A stretch of DNA of 38,862 nt from NCBI GenBank assembly GCA_030834485.1, contig JAUREX010000002.1:1-38862 (forward strand), read 5' to 3'. A program made the position numbers and the translations under genes. Shown one piece after another: positions 30,409 to 38,862 of this stretch. Source of the DNA: Gemmobacter sp. GTDB lineage: Bacteria > Pseudomonadota > Alphaproteobacteria > Rhodobacterales > Rhodobacteraceae. Numbering within the stretch: the first letter of the stretch is position 1; each line of letters opens with the position of its first letter. The notes beneath the pieces were generated by a model. The model saw only the letters and a program-made list of their open reading frames with translations, did not search any database and was not told the DNA's origin.

Positions 30409-32451
30409 CTACCAGCGCAGCCCGATCCGCAGCGCCTCATAGATCGCGGCGTGGATGTTGCGCGCGGCGACCGCATCGCCGATGCGATAGAGCCCGAAGC
30501 GGCCGCCCGCGTTGCGCTCGGGCAGCACCGCGCCCGCACCTGCGATCAGCGCGCGATGGTCGACCTCGCCCAGATTGCGCGATAGGGGCTTCAGCGCGTG
30601 ATAGAGCCCGTCGTTCGGCGCGGTCGCATGTTCGAGCACGACCTGATCGACCAGCCGGCTGTCGGACCAGCCGGGCGCGAAATCAGATGAGAGATGCGCG
30701 CGCAGGCGGTTGCCCTCGCGCGTGATGGCACGCAGCCGCGTGTTGATGGTGATGCGCGTGCCTGTCTCGTGAAAGGCGCGCATGTAGGGCACGTGGTTGA
30801 GGCCCCCCATCTCGGGCGCAAAGAAGCGCTCGGGGCTGATCAGTTCGACCCGGGCGCCCGCGCGCGCCGCCACCTCGGCGGCACTCATCCCCTGATGGCC
30901 GCCGTTGTCGTCATAGACGAGCACCTCGGCCCCCGGTCGCACGGCGCCCGAGAGGATATCCCATGAGCTGACGCCAAGTGCAGCGCCTTCGGCGAGGTCG
31001 GGCGCCTGCGGCAGGCCGCCCGTCGCGATCACGACCATGCCGGGGGAGAGCGCCAGCACATCCTCGGCCTCGGCCCAGACATTTTGGCGGATCGCGACGC
31101 CAAGCCGGTCAAGCTCCGCAAGCCGCCAGTCGACGATGCCCGCCATCTCGCGCCGGCGCGGATTGGCGACAAGAAGGTTGACCTGCCCGCCCGCCTTCGG
31201 CGTGGCCTCGAGCAGCGTGACCGCATGGCCCCGCTCGGCCGCGACGCGCGCGGCCTCGAGCCCGCCCGGGCCGCCCCCCACGACGACGACGCGACGGGGC
31301 GCGGCACTTGGCGGGATCTCGTGCGGGATCGTGCCCTCGCGGCCCGTGGCGGCGTTGTGGATGCAGAGCGCCTCGCCCCCTTCATAGATGCGATCAAGGC
31401 AATAGGTCGCGCCGACGCAGGGGCGGATGCGCGCCTCCTGCCCAGCGGCGACCTTGCGCGCGATATGGGGGTCGGCGATATGGGCGCGCGTCATCCCCAC
31501 CATGTCGAGCTTGCCCGACGCGACCGCATGGCGCGCAGTTGCGACATCGGGGATGCGGGCGGCGTGAAAGACCGGGAACCCCGTCGCCGCGCGCACCTCA
31601 CCCGCGAAATCGAGATGCGGGGCGCTGCGCATCCCCTGGATCGGGATCACATCGGCAAGGGCGGCGTCGGTGTCGATATGCCCGCGGATGAGGTTCAGAA
31701 AGTCGATCTTGCCCGTGCCGACGAGGCGCTGCGCGATCTCGACCCCTTCGGCGCGCGTGAGGCCCTGCTGCCAGTCCTCGTCCGCGACCATGCGGATGCC
31801 GACGATGAAATCGGGCCCGACGGCGGCGCGCACCGCATCGATGACGGCGCGCGCAAAGCGCGTGCGGTTCTCGAGGCTGCCGCCCCATTCATCGCTCCGC
31901 CGGTTGGTCGCGGGCGACCAGAAGCTGTCCATGAGGTGCCCGTAGGCCTCGAACTCGATCCCGTCGAGGCCCGCCTCCTTCATCCGCTGGGCGGCGGCGG
32001 CGTAATCGGCGATGATGCGCGCGATGTCCCAATCCTCGGCCTCCTTGGGAAAGGCGCGGTGGGCGGGTTCGCGCACCGGGCTCGGGGCCAGCACTGGCAG
32101 CCAGTCGGCCTTGTTCCACCCCGTCCGCCGCCCGAGATGGGTAAGCTGGATCATCACCGCCGCGCCCGCCTCGTGGCAATCATCCGCGAGGCGGCGCAGC
32201 CAGGGCACGATCTCGTCGCGATAGGCGTGAAGGTTGCCGAACGCCGCCGGGCTGTCGGGCGAGACGATGGCCGAGCCCGCCGTCATCGTCAGCGCGATGC
32301 CCCCGCGTGCCTTCTCGAGGTGATAGAGCCGGTAGCGGTCCTTGGGCAGCCCGTCCTCGGAATAGGCGGGCTCATGCGCGGTCGAGAGAAAGCGGTTGCG
32401 CAGCAGAAGGTGGCGCAGCTGAAAGGGTTGGAGCAGCGGGTCGTTCGTCAT
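30409..32451 (-). CDS. OYE/trimethylamine dehydrogenase-like FMN/Fe-S/NAD(P) flavoprotein (N-methyl amino acid demethylase DgcA/StcD-like)
   Basis: 680 aa; N-terminal TIM barrel (FQLRHLLLRNRFLSTAHEPAYSEDGLPKDRYRLYHLEKARGG), Fe-S Cys set (RPCVGATYCLDRIYEGGEALCIHNAATG), dinucleotide domain RRVVVVGGGPGGLEAARVAAERGHAVTLLE. Confidence 0.87.
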   Translation of the reverse strand: MTNDPLLQPFQLRHLLLRNRFLSTAHEPAYSEDGLPKDRYRLYHLEKARGGIALTMTAGSAIVSPDSPAAFGNLHAYRDEIVPWLRRLADDCHEAGAAVMIQLTHLGRRTGWNKADWLPVLAPSPVREPAHRAFPKEAEDWDIARIIADYAAAAQRMKEAGLDGIEFEAYGHLMDSFWSPATNRRSDEWGGSLENRTRFARAVIDAVRAAVGPDFIVGIRMVADEDWQQGLTRAEGVEIAQRLVGTGKIDFLNLIRGHIDTDAALADVIPIQGMRSAPHLDFAGEVRAATGFPVFHAARIPDVATARHAVASGKLDMVGMTRAHIADPHIARKVAAGQEARIRPCVGATYCLDRIYEGGEALCIHNAATGREGTIPHEIPPSAAPRRVVVVGGGPGGLEAARVAAERGHAVTLLEATPKAGGQVNLLVANPRRREMAGIVDWRLAELDRLGVAIRQNVWAEAEDVLALSPGMVVIATGGLPQAPDLAEGAALGVSSWDILSGAVRPGAEVLVYDDNGGHQGMSAAEVAARAGARVELISPERFFAPEMGGLNHVPYMRAFHETGTRITINTRLRAITREGNRLRAHLSSDFAPGWSDSRLVDQVVLEHATAPNDGLYHALKPLSRNLGEVDHRALIAGAGAVLPERNAGGRFGLYRIGDAVAARNIHAAIYEALRIGLRW

Positions 32452-32460
32452 CCTCGCACC

Positions 32461-33588
32461 TCAGATCGGCTCGATATCACCCATCGCACGCGCGGCCTCG
32501 AACTGCGCGACCATGCGCCCGAGCGTGCCGGCCGCGATCGCGGCGCGCAGATCGGCCATCAGGCGCTGGTAATAGGCGAGGTTGTGCCAGGTCAGCAGCA
32601 TCGAGGCGATGATCTCGCCCGCGCGCACGACATGGTGCAGATAGGCGCGCGAATAGCCCCGGCAGGCCGGGCAGTCGCAGCCATCCTCGAGCGGGCGGGG
32701 GTCGGTCGCGTGGCGGGCGTTGCGCAGGTTGACGGACCCCCGCGCCGTGAACGCCTGACCCGTGCGCCCCGAGCGCGAGGGCAGCACGCAATCCATCATG
32801 TCGACCCCACGCAGGACCGCGCCCACGATATCATCGGGCTTGCCCACGCCCATGAGGTAACGCGGCCGGTCGGCGGGCAGCATGGCGGGCGCGTGGTCGA
32901 GAACCTCGAACATTGCCTCCTGCCCCTCGCCCACGGCAAGCCCACCGATCGCGTAGCCGTCAAAGCCGATCGCGCGCAGCGCCTCGGCGCTTTCGGCGCG
33001 CAGCTCGCGCGAGAGGCCACCCTGCTGGATCCCGAACAGCGCATGCCCCGGCCTCTCGCCGAAGGCATCGCGCGAACGCTGCGCCCAGCGCATCGAGAGG
33101 CGCATCGACTGCGCGATCCGCGCCTCATCCGCCGGCAGGGCGGGGCATTCGTCGAAGGCCATCACGATGTCAGAGCCGAGCAGGCGCTGGATCTCCATAC
33201 TGCGCTCGGGCGTGAGGTGGTGGGTCGAGCCGTCGATGTGCGACTTGAAGCGCACCCCCTCCTCATCGAGCTTGCGCAGCCCTGCAAGGCTCATCACCTG
33301 AAACCCGCCCGAGTCGGTCAGGATCGGCCGCGACCAGTTCATGAAGCGGTGCAGGCCACCCAGTGCCGCGACCCGCTCGGCGCCCGGGCGCAGCATCAGG
33401 TGATAGGTGTTGCCGAGCAGGATGTCGGCGCCCGTCGCCGCGACGCTTTCGGGCAGTATCGCCTTGACGGTCGCGGCCGTGCCCACGGGCATGAAGGCGG
33501 GCGTGCGGATCGTGCCGCGCGGCGTCTCGATCAGCCCCGAGCGCGCGCGCCCGTCCGTCGCCGTCACCGCAAAGGAAAAACCAGCCAT
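32461..33588 (-). CDS. tgt: tRNA-guanine transglycosylase
   Basis: 375 aa [49 protein letters not shown]...[52 protein letters not shown]. Confidence 0.97.
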   Translation of the reverse strand: MAGFSFAVTATDGRARSGLIETPRGTIRTPAFMPVGTAATVKAILPESVAATGADILLGNTYHLMLRPGAERVAALGGLHRFMNWSRPILTDSGGFQVMSLAGLRKLDEEGVRFKSHIDGSTHHLTPERSMEIQRLLGSDIVMAFDECPALPADEARIAQSMRLSMRWAQRSRDAFGERPGHALFGIQQGGLSRELRAESAEALRAIGFDGYAIGGLAVGEGQEAMFEVLDHAPAMLPADRPRYLMGVGKPDDIVGAVLRGVDMMDCVLPSRSGRTGQAFTARGSVNLRNARHATDPRPLEDGCDCPACRGYSRAYLHHVVRAGEIIASMLLTWHNLAYYQRLMADLRAAIAAGTLGRMVAQFEAARAMGDIEPI

Positions 33589-33726
33589 CCCGCCCCTCCG
33601 GCGCCAGATGTGCGCCAAATCGCGGCCGGGGGCAATCGGGCAGGGCCGGGGTCGGGCGGGGTCTGGACGCGCGGCCGGGAATTCCTTATATAAACGCTCA
33701 AGAACTGCGACGCGAGGATCTGCCCC

Positions 33727-34071
33727 ATGGCCGCCGGCGAGCCGATCATCCGCCCCTCGAGCATCGACCACCCGCTCTATGAGCAGGTGGTGGCGGCCTG
33801 CCGCACGGTCTACGACCCCGAGATCCCGGTGAACATCTTCGATCTGGGCCTCGTCTACACGATCGAGATCGACGCCGAGAACGCGGTCGCCATCACCATG
33901 ACGCTGACCGCGCCGGGCTGCCCCGTCGCGGGCGAGATGCCGGGCTGGGTCGCGGATGCGGTCGAGCCGCTGCCGGGCGTCAAGCAGGTCAATGTCGAGA
34001 TGACCTTCGATCCGCCCTGGGGGATGGACATGATGTCCGAGGAAGCCAAGCTCGAGATGGGGTTTCTCTGA
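33727..34071 (+). CDS. sufT: DUF59/MIP18-family Fe-S assembly factor (SufT-like)
   Basis: 114 aa; [23 protein letters not shown]...[57 protein letters not shown]. Confidence 0.9.
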   Translation: MAAGEPIIRPSSIDHPLYEQVVAACRTVYDPEIPVNIFDLGLVYTIEIDAENAVAITMTLTAPGCPVAGEMPGWVADAVEPLPGVKQVNVEMTFDPPWGMDMMSEEAKLEMGFL

Positions 34072-34072
34072 G

Positions 34073-34441
34073 ATGTTCGGGATCCCCGGCAAGGCGGCCG
34101 TCACCCTCACCCCCGCCGCGGTCCGCCGCGTGCGCCAGATCATGGAGGCGGGCGCATCGGCCGGGCTGCGCGTCGGCGTCAGGAAAGGCGGCTGCGCGGG
34201 GATGGAATACACGCTCGAACACGCGGCCGAGGTGGGCGCGCATGATGCCGTGGTCGAGCAGGACGGCGCGCGGGTGATGATCGCGCCGATGGCGCAGATG
34301 TTCCTGATCGGCACCGAGATCGACTACGAGACGACGCTGCTCGATTCAGGCTTCCGCTTTCGCAACCCCAATGTCGCCGAAAGCTGCGGCTGCGGGGAAT
34401 CGATCCGCTTTCGCGACGAGGCCGAGGCGGCGCAGGGCTAG
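34073..34441 (+). CDS. A-type Fe-S carrier (HesB/IscA/SufA family)
   Basis: 122 aa; [18 protein letters not shown]...[16 protein letters not shown] (C...CxC). Confidence 0.95.
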   Translation: MFGIPGKAAVTLTPAAVRRVRQIMEAGASAGLRVGVRKGGCAGMEYTLEHAAEVGAHDAVVEQDGARVMIAPMAQMFLIGTEIDYETTLLDSGFRFRNPNVAESCGCGESIRFRDEAEAAQG

Positions 34442-34998
34442 ACCTCGGCCCGCCAGCGGCGCGAGAGGCTGAGGTCGGCAAGACCGAAGCGCGCCTGCCG
34501 GGCAGGCTCGGCCAATATGTCGATCCACCCCTCGCGCAAGAGCGCCTGATCGAAGGGCAGATGCCACAGGTCGTGCTCGACCACGAGGGTTGCGCCCTCT
34601 GGCGCGATCCTGCGCAGCATCCGCGCGACATTGGGCCCGCAGCGCAGGTTGACGCGCGCGCGCATCACCGGCGCGCCCTGCGTGGCGCGCAGCGTCAGGC
34701 GCAGCACATGGCGCGACGAGAGGCCGGCCATCACCTCGGCCGGCAATGCGAGCGCGAGCGAGACATAGCTGCCGCCGAAATCCTGAAGCGCAAAGCTGAT
34801 CCCGCCCCGGAGCGGCCAGAGCCGCAGCGCCTCGGGCGCGCCGTCGTGAAAGACGCGCACCCCCGGCGCCAGCGCCGCGCCCGGCGCGACCGGGCCCTCG
34901 GCGGCCCCGAGGGCGGGCGCGTGCCACAGACAGTCATGCCCCGGCGGGTGCAGCTCGGGCACGAGGGGGGCGGCGGCGTCGCGGGGGGCGGATGACAT
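34438..34998 (-). CDS. Conserved hypothetical protein (DUF6478-like)
   Basis: 186 aa ORF with coding-like composition; convergent 4 bp overlap with the Fe-S carrier gene. Family name from memory. Confidence 0.65.
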   Translation of the reverse strand: MSSAPRDAAAPLVPELHPPGHDCLWHAPALGAAEGPVAPGAALAPGVRVFHDGAPEALRLWPLRGGISFALQDFGGSYVSLALALPAEVMAGLSSRHVLRLTLRATQGAPVMRARVNLRCGPNVARMLRRIAPEGATLVVEHDLWHLPFDQALLREGWIDILAEPARQARFGLADLSLSRRWRAEV

Positions 34999-35084
34999 GG
35001 GCGCAATGGCTTGGATGAAACGAACTGCCCAAGGCTAGCAGCGCCACGGCCATCCGCCAAGCGTCTGATCGGGCCGTGCGCGCA

Positions 35085-35690
35085 CTAGCCTCGGTTCGCC
35101 GCGCCCAGCGCCGCGAGGAAGGCGCGCAGCGCAGGCTCGAGCGCGGCCACATCCGCACCGGGCGGCGCGAGCGCCGAGAGCGCGACCACCCGCCCGCCGA
35201 GGACGACGAAGGCGCGCCGGTATTCCGGAGCGACCGCCCCCCCGGCAAAGGGCGCGTCGTCCGAGAGATGGACAAAGAGCGCGGCCCCCTCGGCGCGCGC
35301 CTCGATGATCTCGACGCCCGCGGCCCGGCCGTTGCGCGACAGCGCGGCACGCCCGGCCGCACCCCCGATCGCGCCGAGCGAGAGGGCGGGCGCAGAGGGC
35401 GGCTCGCCATCGGCCGGGACGGGCGCGACGGTAGCGGCCAGAAGCACGCTCCCCTCGCGCTTGCGCCCCTCAAGGACGGCGCATTCGGCCAGAAGGACCG
35501 TGCCCGATTGCTGGCCGATCCGGCTCGAGGCGGGATCGACGCAGAAACCGGCGGGGGCTGCCACGACGAAGGGCGCCCCGGCGGGGGCGCCGATCTCGAC
35601 CCGGGCGGGATAGGCCCCGCCCATGCAGCCCGCGAGCACCCCGCACAGGAGCGGGGCGGCGCGCCCTGCCCTATTGGTCCATGTAGACAT
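35085..35690 (-). CDS. Putative lipoprotein
   Basis: 201 aa; [34 protein letters not shown] with lipobox LAGC. Confidence 0.7.
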   Translation of the reverse strand: MSTWTNRAGRAAPLLCGVLAGCMGGAYPARVEIGAPAGAPFVVAAPAGFCVDPASSRIGQQSGTVLLAECAVLEGRKREGSVLLAATVAPVPADGEPPSAPALSLGAIGGAAGRAALSRNGRAAGVEIIEARAEGAALFVHLSDDAPFAGGAVAPEYRRAFVVLGGRVVALSALAPPGADVAALEPALRAFLAALGAANRG

Positions 35691-37401
35691 GCGTCTCGGC
35701 GCGCGCGCCCGGATGCGTCACCGCCCCCCAGCGTGCGCCGCCGCAGAGGCGGGCGAATTTCCAGACCGCGCCGGTGGCGTAATCGGTCTTGCGCGGGCCC
35801 GCCCAGGCGGCCTTGCGCGCGGCCATCTCGGCATCGCTCACCGCAACCGACAGCTCGCCCGTCAGTGCGTTGATGGTGATCACGTCGCCGTTGCGCAAAA
35901 GCGCGATCGGCCCGCCATGCGCGGCCTCTGGGCCGACATGGCCCACGCAGAAGCCCCGCGTCGCGCCGGAGAAACGCCCGTCCGTGATGAGTGCGACCTT
36001 CTTGCCCGCCCCCTGCCCCGAGAGCGCGGCGGTCGTCGCCAGCATCTCGCGCATGCCCGGCCCGCCTGCGGGGCCTTCGTTGCGGATGACGATGACCTCA
36101 CCTGGCTGATAAGCGCGCGCCTTGACGGCGGCGAAGGCTTCTTCCTCGCATTCGAAGACACGGGCGGGGCCGGTAAAGACCTGCTCGGCCTCGGTCATGC
36201 CCGCGACCTTCACGATCGCCCCATCGGGCGCAAGATTGCCCTTCAACCCGACCACGCCCCCGGTCTTTGAGAGCGGCGCGCCGACGGGATGGATCACGCG
36301 GCCGTCGGGCTCGCCCGCGACGGTGTCGAGTTCCTCGCCGAGCGTCCTGCCCGAGGCGGTGATGCAGTCGAGATGCAGAAGGCCCGCACGCGCGAGTTCC
36401 TTCATCACCACCGCAACCCCGCCGACCTCGTAGAGGTCCTTGGCGACATATTCCCCGCCCGGCCGCAGGTTCACGAAATAGGGCGTGTCGCGCATGATGT
36501 CGGCGACATCGAAGAGGTCGAAGTCGATCCCGGCTTCATTGGCGATGGCAGGCAGGTGGAGCGCGGCATTCGTGCTCCCGCCCGTGCAGGCGACGACGCG
36601 GGCGGCGTTCTCGAGCGCCTTGCGCGTGACGATGTCGCGCGCGCGGATGTTCTTCTCGATAAGGTTCATGACCGCAACACCCGAGGCCTCGCAGAACTGG
36701 TCGCGGCTCTCGTAGGGGGCGGGCGCGCCCGAGGAATTCAAAAGCGCAAGCCCGATCGCCTCCGAGACGCAGGCCATGGTGTTGGCGGTGTATTGCGCGC
36801 CGCACGCCCCCGAGGACGGGCAGGCCACGCGCTCCATGATCGCAAGCTCGGCATCCGAAAGCCCGCCCGCCTGATGGCGGCCCACGGCCTCGAACATGTC
36901 CTGCACGGTGATGTCGCGGCCCTGATAGCGGCCGGGCAGGATCGAGCCGCCATAAATGAAGACCGACGGCACATTGAGACGCACCATCGCCATCATCATC
37001 CCCGGCAGCGACTTGTCGCACCCCGCGAGCCCCACGAGCGCGTCGTAGCAATGCCCCCGCATGGTCAGTTCGACCGTATCGGCGATGGCGTCTCGCGAGG
37101 CGAGCGACGAGCGCATCCCCTCATGCCCCATGGCGATGCCGTCGGTCACGGTGATGGTGGTGAACTCGCGCGGGGTGCCGCCGCCCTTCTTGACGCCATG
37201 CTTGACGACCTGCGCCTGACGGTTGAGCGCGATGTTGCAGGGCGCGGCCTCGTTCCAGCAGGTGGCGACGCCAACCCAGGGCTGGTGGATCTCGTCCTCG
37301 GTGATGCCCATGGCGTAGAAATAGCTGCGGTGCGGCGCCCGGGCGGGGCCCTCGGTCACATGGCGCGACGGCAGGCGCGACTTGTCGAAACGCTGGTTCA
37401 T
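35671..37401 (-). CDS. ilvD: Dihydroxy-acid dehydratase
   Basis: 576 aa from [100 protein letters not shown]. Confidence 0.97.
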   Translation of the reverse strand: MNQRFDKSRLPSRHVTEGPARAPHRSYFYAMGITEDEIHQPWVGVATCWNEAAPCNIALNRQAQVVKHGVKKGGGTPREFTTITVTDGIAMGHEGMRSSLASRDAIADTVELTMRGHCYDALVGLAGCDKSLPGMMMAMVRLNVPSVFIYGGSILPGRYQGRDITVQDMFEAVGRHQAGGLSDAELAIMERVACPSSGACGAQYTANTMACVSEAIGLALLNSSGAPAPYESRDQFCEASGVAVMNLIEKNIRARDIVTRKALENAARVVACTGGSTNAALHLPAIANEAGIDFDLFDVADIMRDTPYFVNLRPGGEYVAKDLYEVGGVAVVMKELARAGLLHLDCITASGRTLGEELDTVAGEPDGRVIHPVGAPLSKTGGVVGLKGNLAPDGAIVKVAGMTEAEQVFTGPARVFECEEEAFAAVKARAYQPGEVIVIRNEGPAGGPGMREMLATTAALSGQGAGKKVALITDGRFSGATRGFCVGHVGPEAAHGGPIALLRNGDVITINALTGELSVAVSDAEMAARKAAWAGPRKTDYATGAVWKFARLCGGARWGAVTHPGARAETHVYMDQ

Positions 37402-37487
37402 GGTGCTGTCATCCTCCCCCGGGAAGCTCGGTCCTGCCAGAGCGATAGACGCAGGGGCGCGATTGGGCAAGGCCCCCGGGGGGGCGG

Positions 37488-37997
37488 TCAGTCCCGGTCG
37501 CCGCTTGTGGGGCTGGGGGTTGGCGCAGCCGCCCGGCGCGCGGGGTCGGGAAAGGCGAAGCCCTGATCGATCCGCTCGAGCTCGGCCAGCACCCGCTCGA
37601 GGTCCATAGCAAGCGGCTCGGTCGCGAGGATGCGGCGCATCAGGTTCTCGACCGCCTGCTGGCGCTTCTTGTAATGGCCATAGACCGCATAGCCGAGGGC
37701 CGCGAGCGCCGTGACCGAGGTCTGCACGGCCGCCGAAGTGAGCGCGCGCGCGCCCGTCGAGAAGCCTTCGGCCAGCACCGCGACCGCGGGCCAGAGCGCG
37801 ATCAGGATCGCGCAGCCAAGCGCCCAGACGAAGGCGATCTTGTTGAGGATCGCGAAGCTGCGCGCCTTGATGTAGAGGTCGGCGATCATCAGCATCTGCC
37901 GCCGCGCGGCGGGGTCGTCGGACTTCCCGACCGTCTCGGCCGCGACATCGAACATCAGCCGCGCCGAGGTCCGGTTGGGATCGATCCGCGCCGTCAT
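37488..37997 (-). CDS. Hypothetical two-TM membrane protein
   Basis: 169 aa; [25 protein letters not shown] and [23 protein letters not shown] as predicted TM helices flanked by charged helices. Confidence 0.6.
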   Translation of the reverse strand: MTARIDPNRTSARLMFDVAAETVGKSDDPAARRQMLMIADLYIKARSFAILNKIAFVWALGCAILIALWPAVAVLAEGFSTGARALTSAAVQTSVTALAALGYAVYGHYKKRQQAVENLMRRILATEPLAMDLERVLAELERIDQGFAFPDPARRAAAPTPSPTSGDRD

Positions 37998-38090
37998 GAA
38001 GGCCCCCGCAGCAGGGCACCGGCAATCCCCGGCGCTCGTGATGAAAATGCGCGCAGGCTAGCGCCGCCGCGCCCTGCGCGGCAAGGGGGA

Positions 38091-38408
38091 TCAGTCGCGC
38101 CCGAAGCGGCGCCGGGCCTCGACCTCGATCGCGAGGCGCAATTCGAGATCGGCAAGCCGCGCCTGCGCCGCACGCCGCGCCGTTGGGTCGGTCTCGGCCG
38201 CAAACCGGGCTGCCGCCTCGGCCACCTCCTTGCGCAGGGCGATCTCGCGCGGCAGCGCGCCGGCCTCGGCCATGATGCGAAAGCCGATCGCCTCTGCGCT
38301 GCCATCCTGCCCCTCGCCGAGAGGCTTGCCCGCCCCCTTGAGGTTCGCGAACAGCCCCTCAGCCTCGGCCTTGCGGATCTGCCTCTCGGCGAGTGTCGAT
38401 AGCTTCAT
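38091..38408 (-). CDS. DUF1992 (DnaJ family domain-containing) protein
   Basis: 105 aa [35 protein letters not shown]...; typical DUF1992 N-terminus. Confidence 0.85.
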   Translation of the reverse strand: MKLSTLAERQIRKAEAEGLFANLKGAGKPLGEGQDGSAEAIGFRIMAEAGALPREIALRKEVAEAAARFAAETDPTARRAAQARLADLELRLAIEVEARRRFGRD

Positions 38409-38545
38409 CCCCTGCCGCCTCCCGCCCGGACCGCTGCCCCGGGCCTCATGGCTTGACCATCGGCACGAAATCTGTGACGGAGCAAGGGTTCAGACTGCTA
38501 TTGTGTATCCATTTCAGATCAAGGTCCATTTTCCGGAATGACGCA

Positions 38546-38862
38546 ATGACCGATTACTATTTCGACGTGACCGGCCTCATCGCCTATCTGCGCCGCAACG
38601 ACCGCTATTCGGGCATCCAGCGGGTCGTTGCCATGATGATCGACCGATGTGCGCGCGAGGTGGGGGCCGAACGGGTCCACATCTGTTTTGACACGCCTTT
38701 CGGCGGCTATCGAACGGTCTCGATGCGCGACATGCCCGAGGGCATCATGCTCGAGCCGAAAAAGCTCAAATATGGCCTCCGGCTCGGGCGACCACGCCCC
38801 GAACCGATCCGAGCCCTTGCGCGCTATCACAAGGAACCCGCCAAATACCTCTTCCATCGCAC
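38546..38862 (+). CDS. Probable glycosyltransferase (N-terminus; truncated by window edge)
   Basis: ATG at 38546: MTDYYFDVTGLIAYLRRNDRYSGIQRVVAMMIDRCAREVGAERVHICFDTPFGGYRTVSMRDMPEGIML...; D-x-T-G-L...GIQRVV is typical of GT-B family 1 N-termini. Open to the window edge. Confidence 0.7.
   Translation, partial: MTDYYFDVTGLIAYLRRNDRYSGIQRVVAMMIDRCAREVGAERVHICFDTPFGGYRTVSMRDMPEGIMLEPKKLKYGLRLGRPRPEPIRALARYHKEPAKYLFHR

Noticed and set aside
31084-33693. 869 aa plus-strand ORF opposite the flavoprotein and tgt
   Set aside because: Antisense shadow ORF; translation has no recognisable fold and real genes lie on the opposite strand.

Overview
38.9 kb high-GC window with Rhodobacterales-like (alphaproteobacterial) gene content, almost entirely chromosomal housekeeping. 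The left third is a minus-strand respiratory complex I (nuo) operon, transcribed A-B-C-D-E-DUF5337-F-DUF5333-methyltransferase-G-H-I-CMD-J-K-L, with nuoL cut by the window edge. To its right are an enoyl-CoA hydratase, a polyamine/gamma-glutamylation-type cluster (class III aminotransferase, FAD oxidase, glutamine synthetase-like ligase, GATase), hemC, tRNA-Val(GAC), N-formylglutamate amidohydrolase, an HNH endonuclease, an esterase, an AlkA-like glycosylase, a four-Cys DUF6455-like gene divergent from a small ORF across an FNR-type box, a nitroreductase, a urate/allantoin catabolism cluster, an ABC exporter, an HMA-domain protein, tRNA-Gly(TCC), a TMADH/DgcA/StcD-like flavoprotein, tgt, a DUF59 (sufT-like) gene with an A-type Fe-S carrier, ilvD, small conserved proteins and the 5' end of a probable glycosyltransferase. 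The most notable irregularities are apparent frameshifts in nuoC and nuoH and a non-canonical in-frame NuoL segment at the left edge, all in one operon. Also notable are the translationally coupled accessory genes inside the nuo operon and the FNR-box locus. I saw no CRISPR array, prophage, transposase or convincing new defence system. All family calls come from reading translations; no database search was run.
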